From assembly GCF_009749395.1 (NCBI RefSeq), contig NZ_WBIR01000005.1, positions 124,001-188,000 on the forward strand: a stretch of DNA of 64,000 bases. Direction: 5' to 3'. This stretch comes from Agromyces salentinus (lineage in GTDB: Bacteria; Actinomycetota; Actinomycetes; Actinomycetales; Microbacteriaceae). Each line of letters begins with the position of its first letter. Position 1 is the first letter of the stretch. The position numbers and the translations under genes are program-made. Shown here piece by piece: positions 63,977 through 64,000 of this stretch. Under the pieces are notes generated by a model. That model was not told where the DNA came from and made no database searches. It saw nothing but the letters and a program-made list of their open reading frames with translations.

Positions 63977-64000
63977 CCAGTCTGGCATCGGGTCGTGCCG

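Overview
The window is a high-G+C (roughly 70 percent or more) chromosomal stretch of an actinobacterium. Gene content, codon use, leaderless-looking starts, a REP palindrome of the type seen in Microbacteriaceae, and a soil-saprophyte set of sugar and nitrogen scavenging operons point to the family Microbacteriaceae; a genus such as Agromyces is plausible but is inference. I see no rRNA, tRNA, CRISPR array, prophage or insertion sequence. Genes are densely packed, many with 1 to 4 bp start/stop overlaps, and no gene-free stretch over 300 bp exists except 54834-55140, which holds a minisatellite and a large hairpin.

Layout. 1-5.9 kb: phosphoglucomutase, a membrane-anchored amidase-like protein, an MFS carrier and a VanY-type D,D-carboxypeptidase. 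5.9-12.0 kb: a cellobiose/beta-glucoside system (binding protein, two permeases, GH1 beta-glucosidase, LacI regulator) behind three identical LacI/CebR-like operators. 12-16 kb: solitary DNA methyltransferase, small membrane protein, lipoate-protein ligase, histidine phosphatase, lysophospholipase-like hydrolase. 16.3-20.4 kb: a 1369-residue secreted GH31 glycosidase with NPCBM modules. 20.5-24.1 kb: the conserved transglutaminase / alpha-E / circularly permuted ATP-grasp operon. 24.2-26.1 kb: MarR plus MFS exporter. 26.2-27.2 kb: LacI regulator.

27.4-36.6 kb is a nitrogen-scavenging block: a sodium:solute symporter facing an operon encoding two urea-amidolyase-associated proteins (now understood in related clusters as carboxyguanidine deiminase subunits), a biotin-dependent urea/guanidine carboxylase, allophanate hydrolase and a TetR regulator. 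Two near-identical palindromes lie before the symporter and before the operon, so both are probably under the same TetR repressor. 36.7-49.3 kb is a complete L-rhamnose regulon: LacI regulator, ABC transporter (ATPase, two permeases, binding protein), mutarotase, isomerase, hydrolase, bifunctional aldolase/dehydrogenase and kinase, with matching LacI-type operators at both operon promoters.

49.3-64 kb is mixed: PPOX-fold protein with divergent TetR regulator and twin operators, 2-hydroxyacid dehydrogenase, two beta-lactamase-fold serine hydrolases, IclR regulator divergent from a DJ-1/PfpI protein, DUF1707 membrane protein, NYN-LOTUS putative RNase, an isolated cytochrome oxidase subunit I, an LldR-like regulator with L-lactate dehydrogenase, and two small proteins.

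The most unusual signals are not genes. An 11-base word (CGGATGCCGCG, either strand) occurs exactly 40 times by my hand count where base composition predicts fewer than one, yet is absent from about 27.2-43.3 kb. A 54-bp dyad element with conserved arms and a variable 16-nt loop occurs twice, 18 kb apart.
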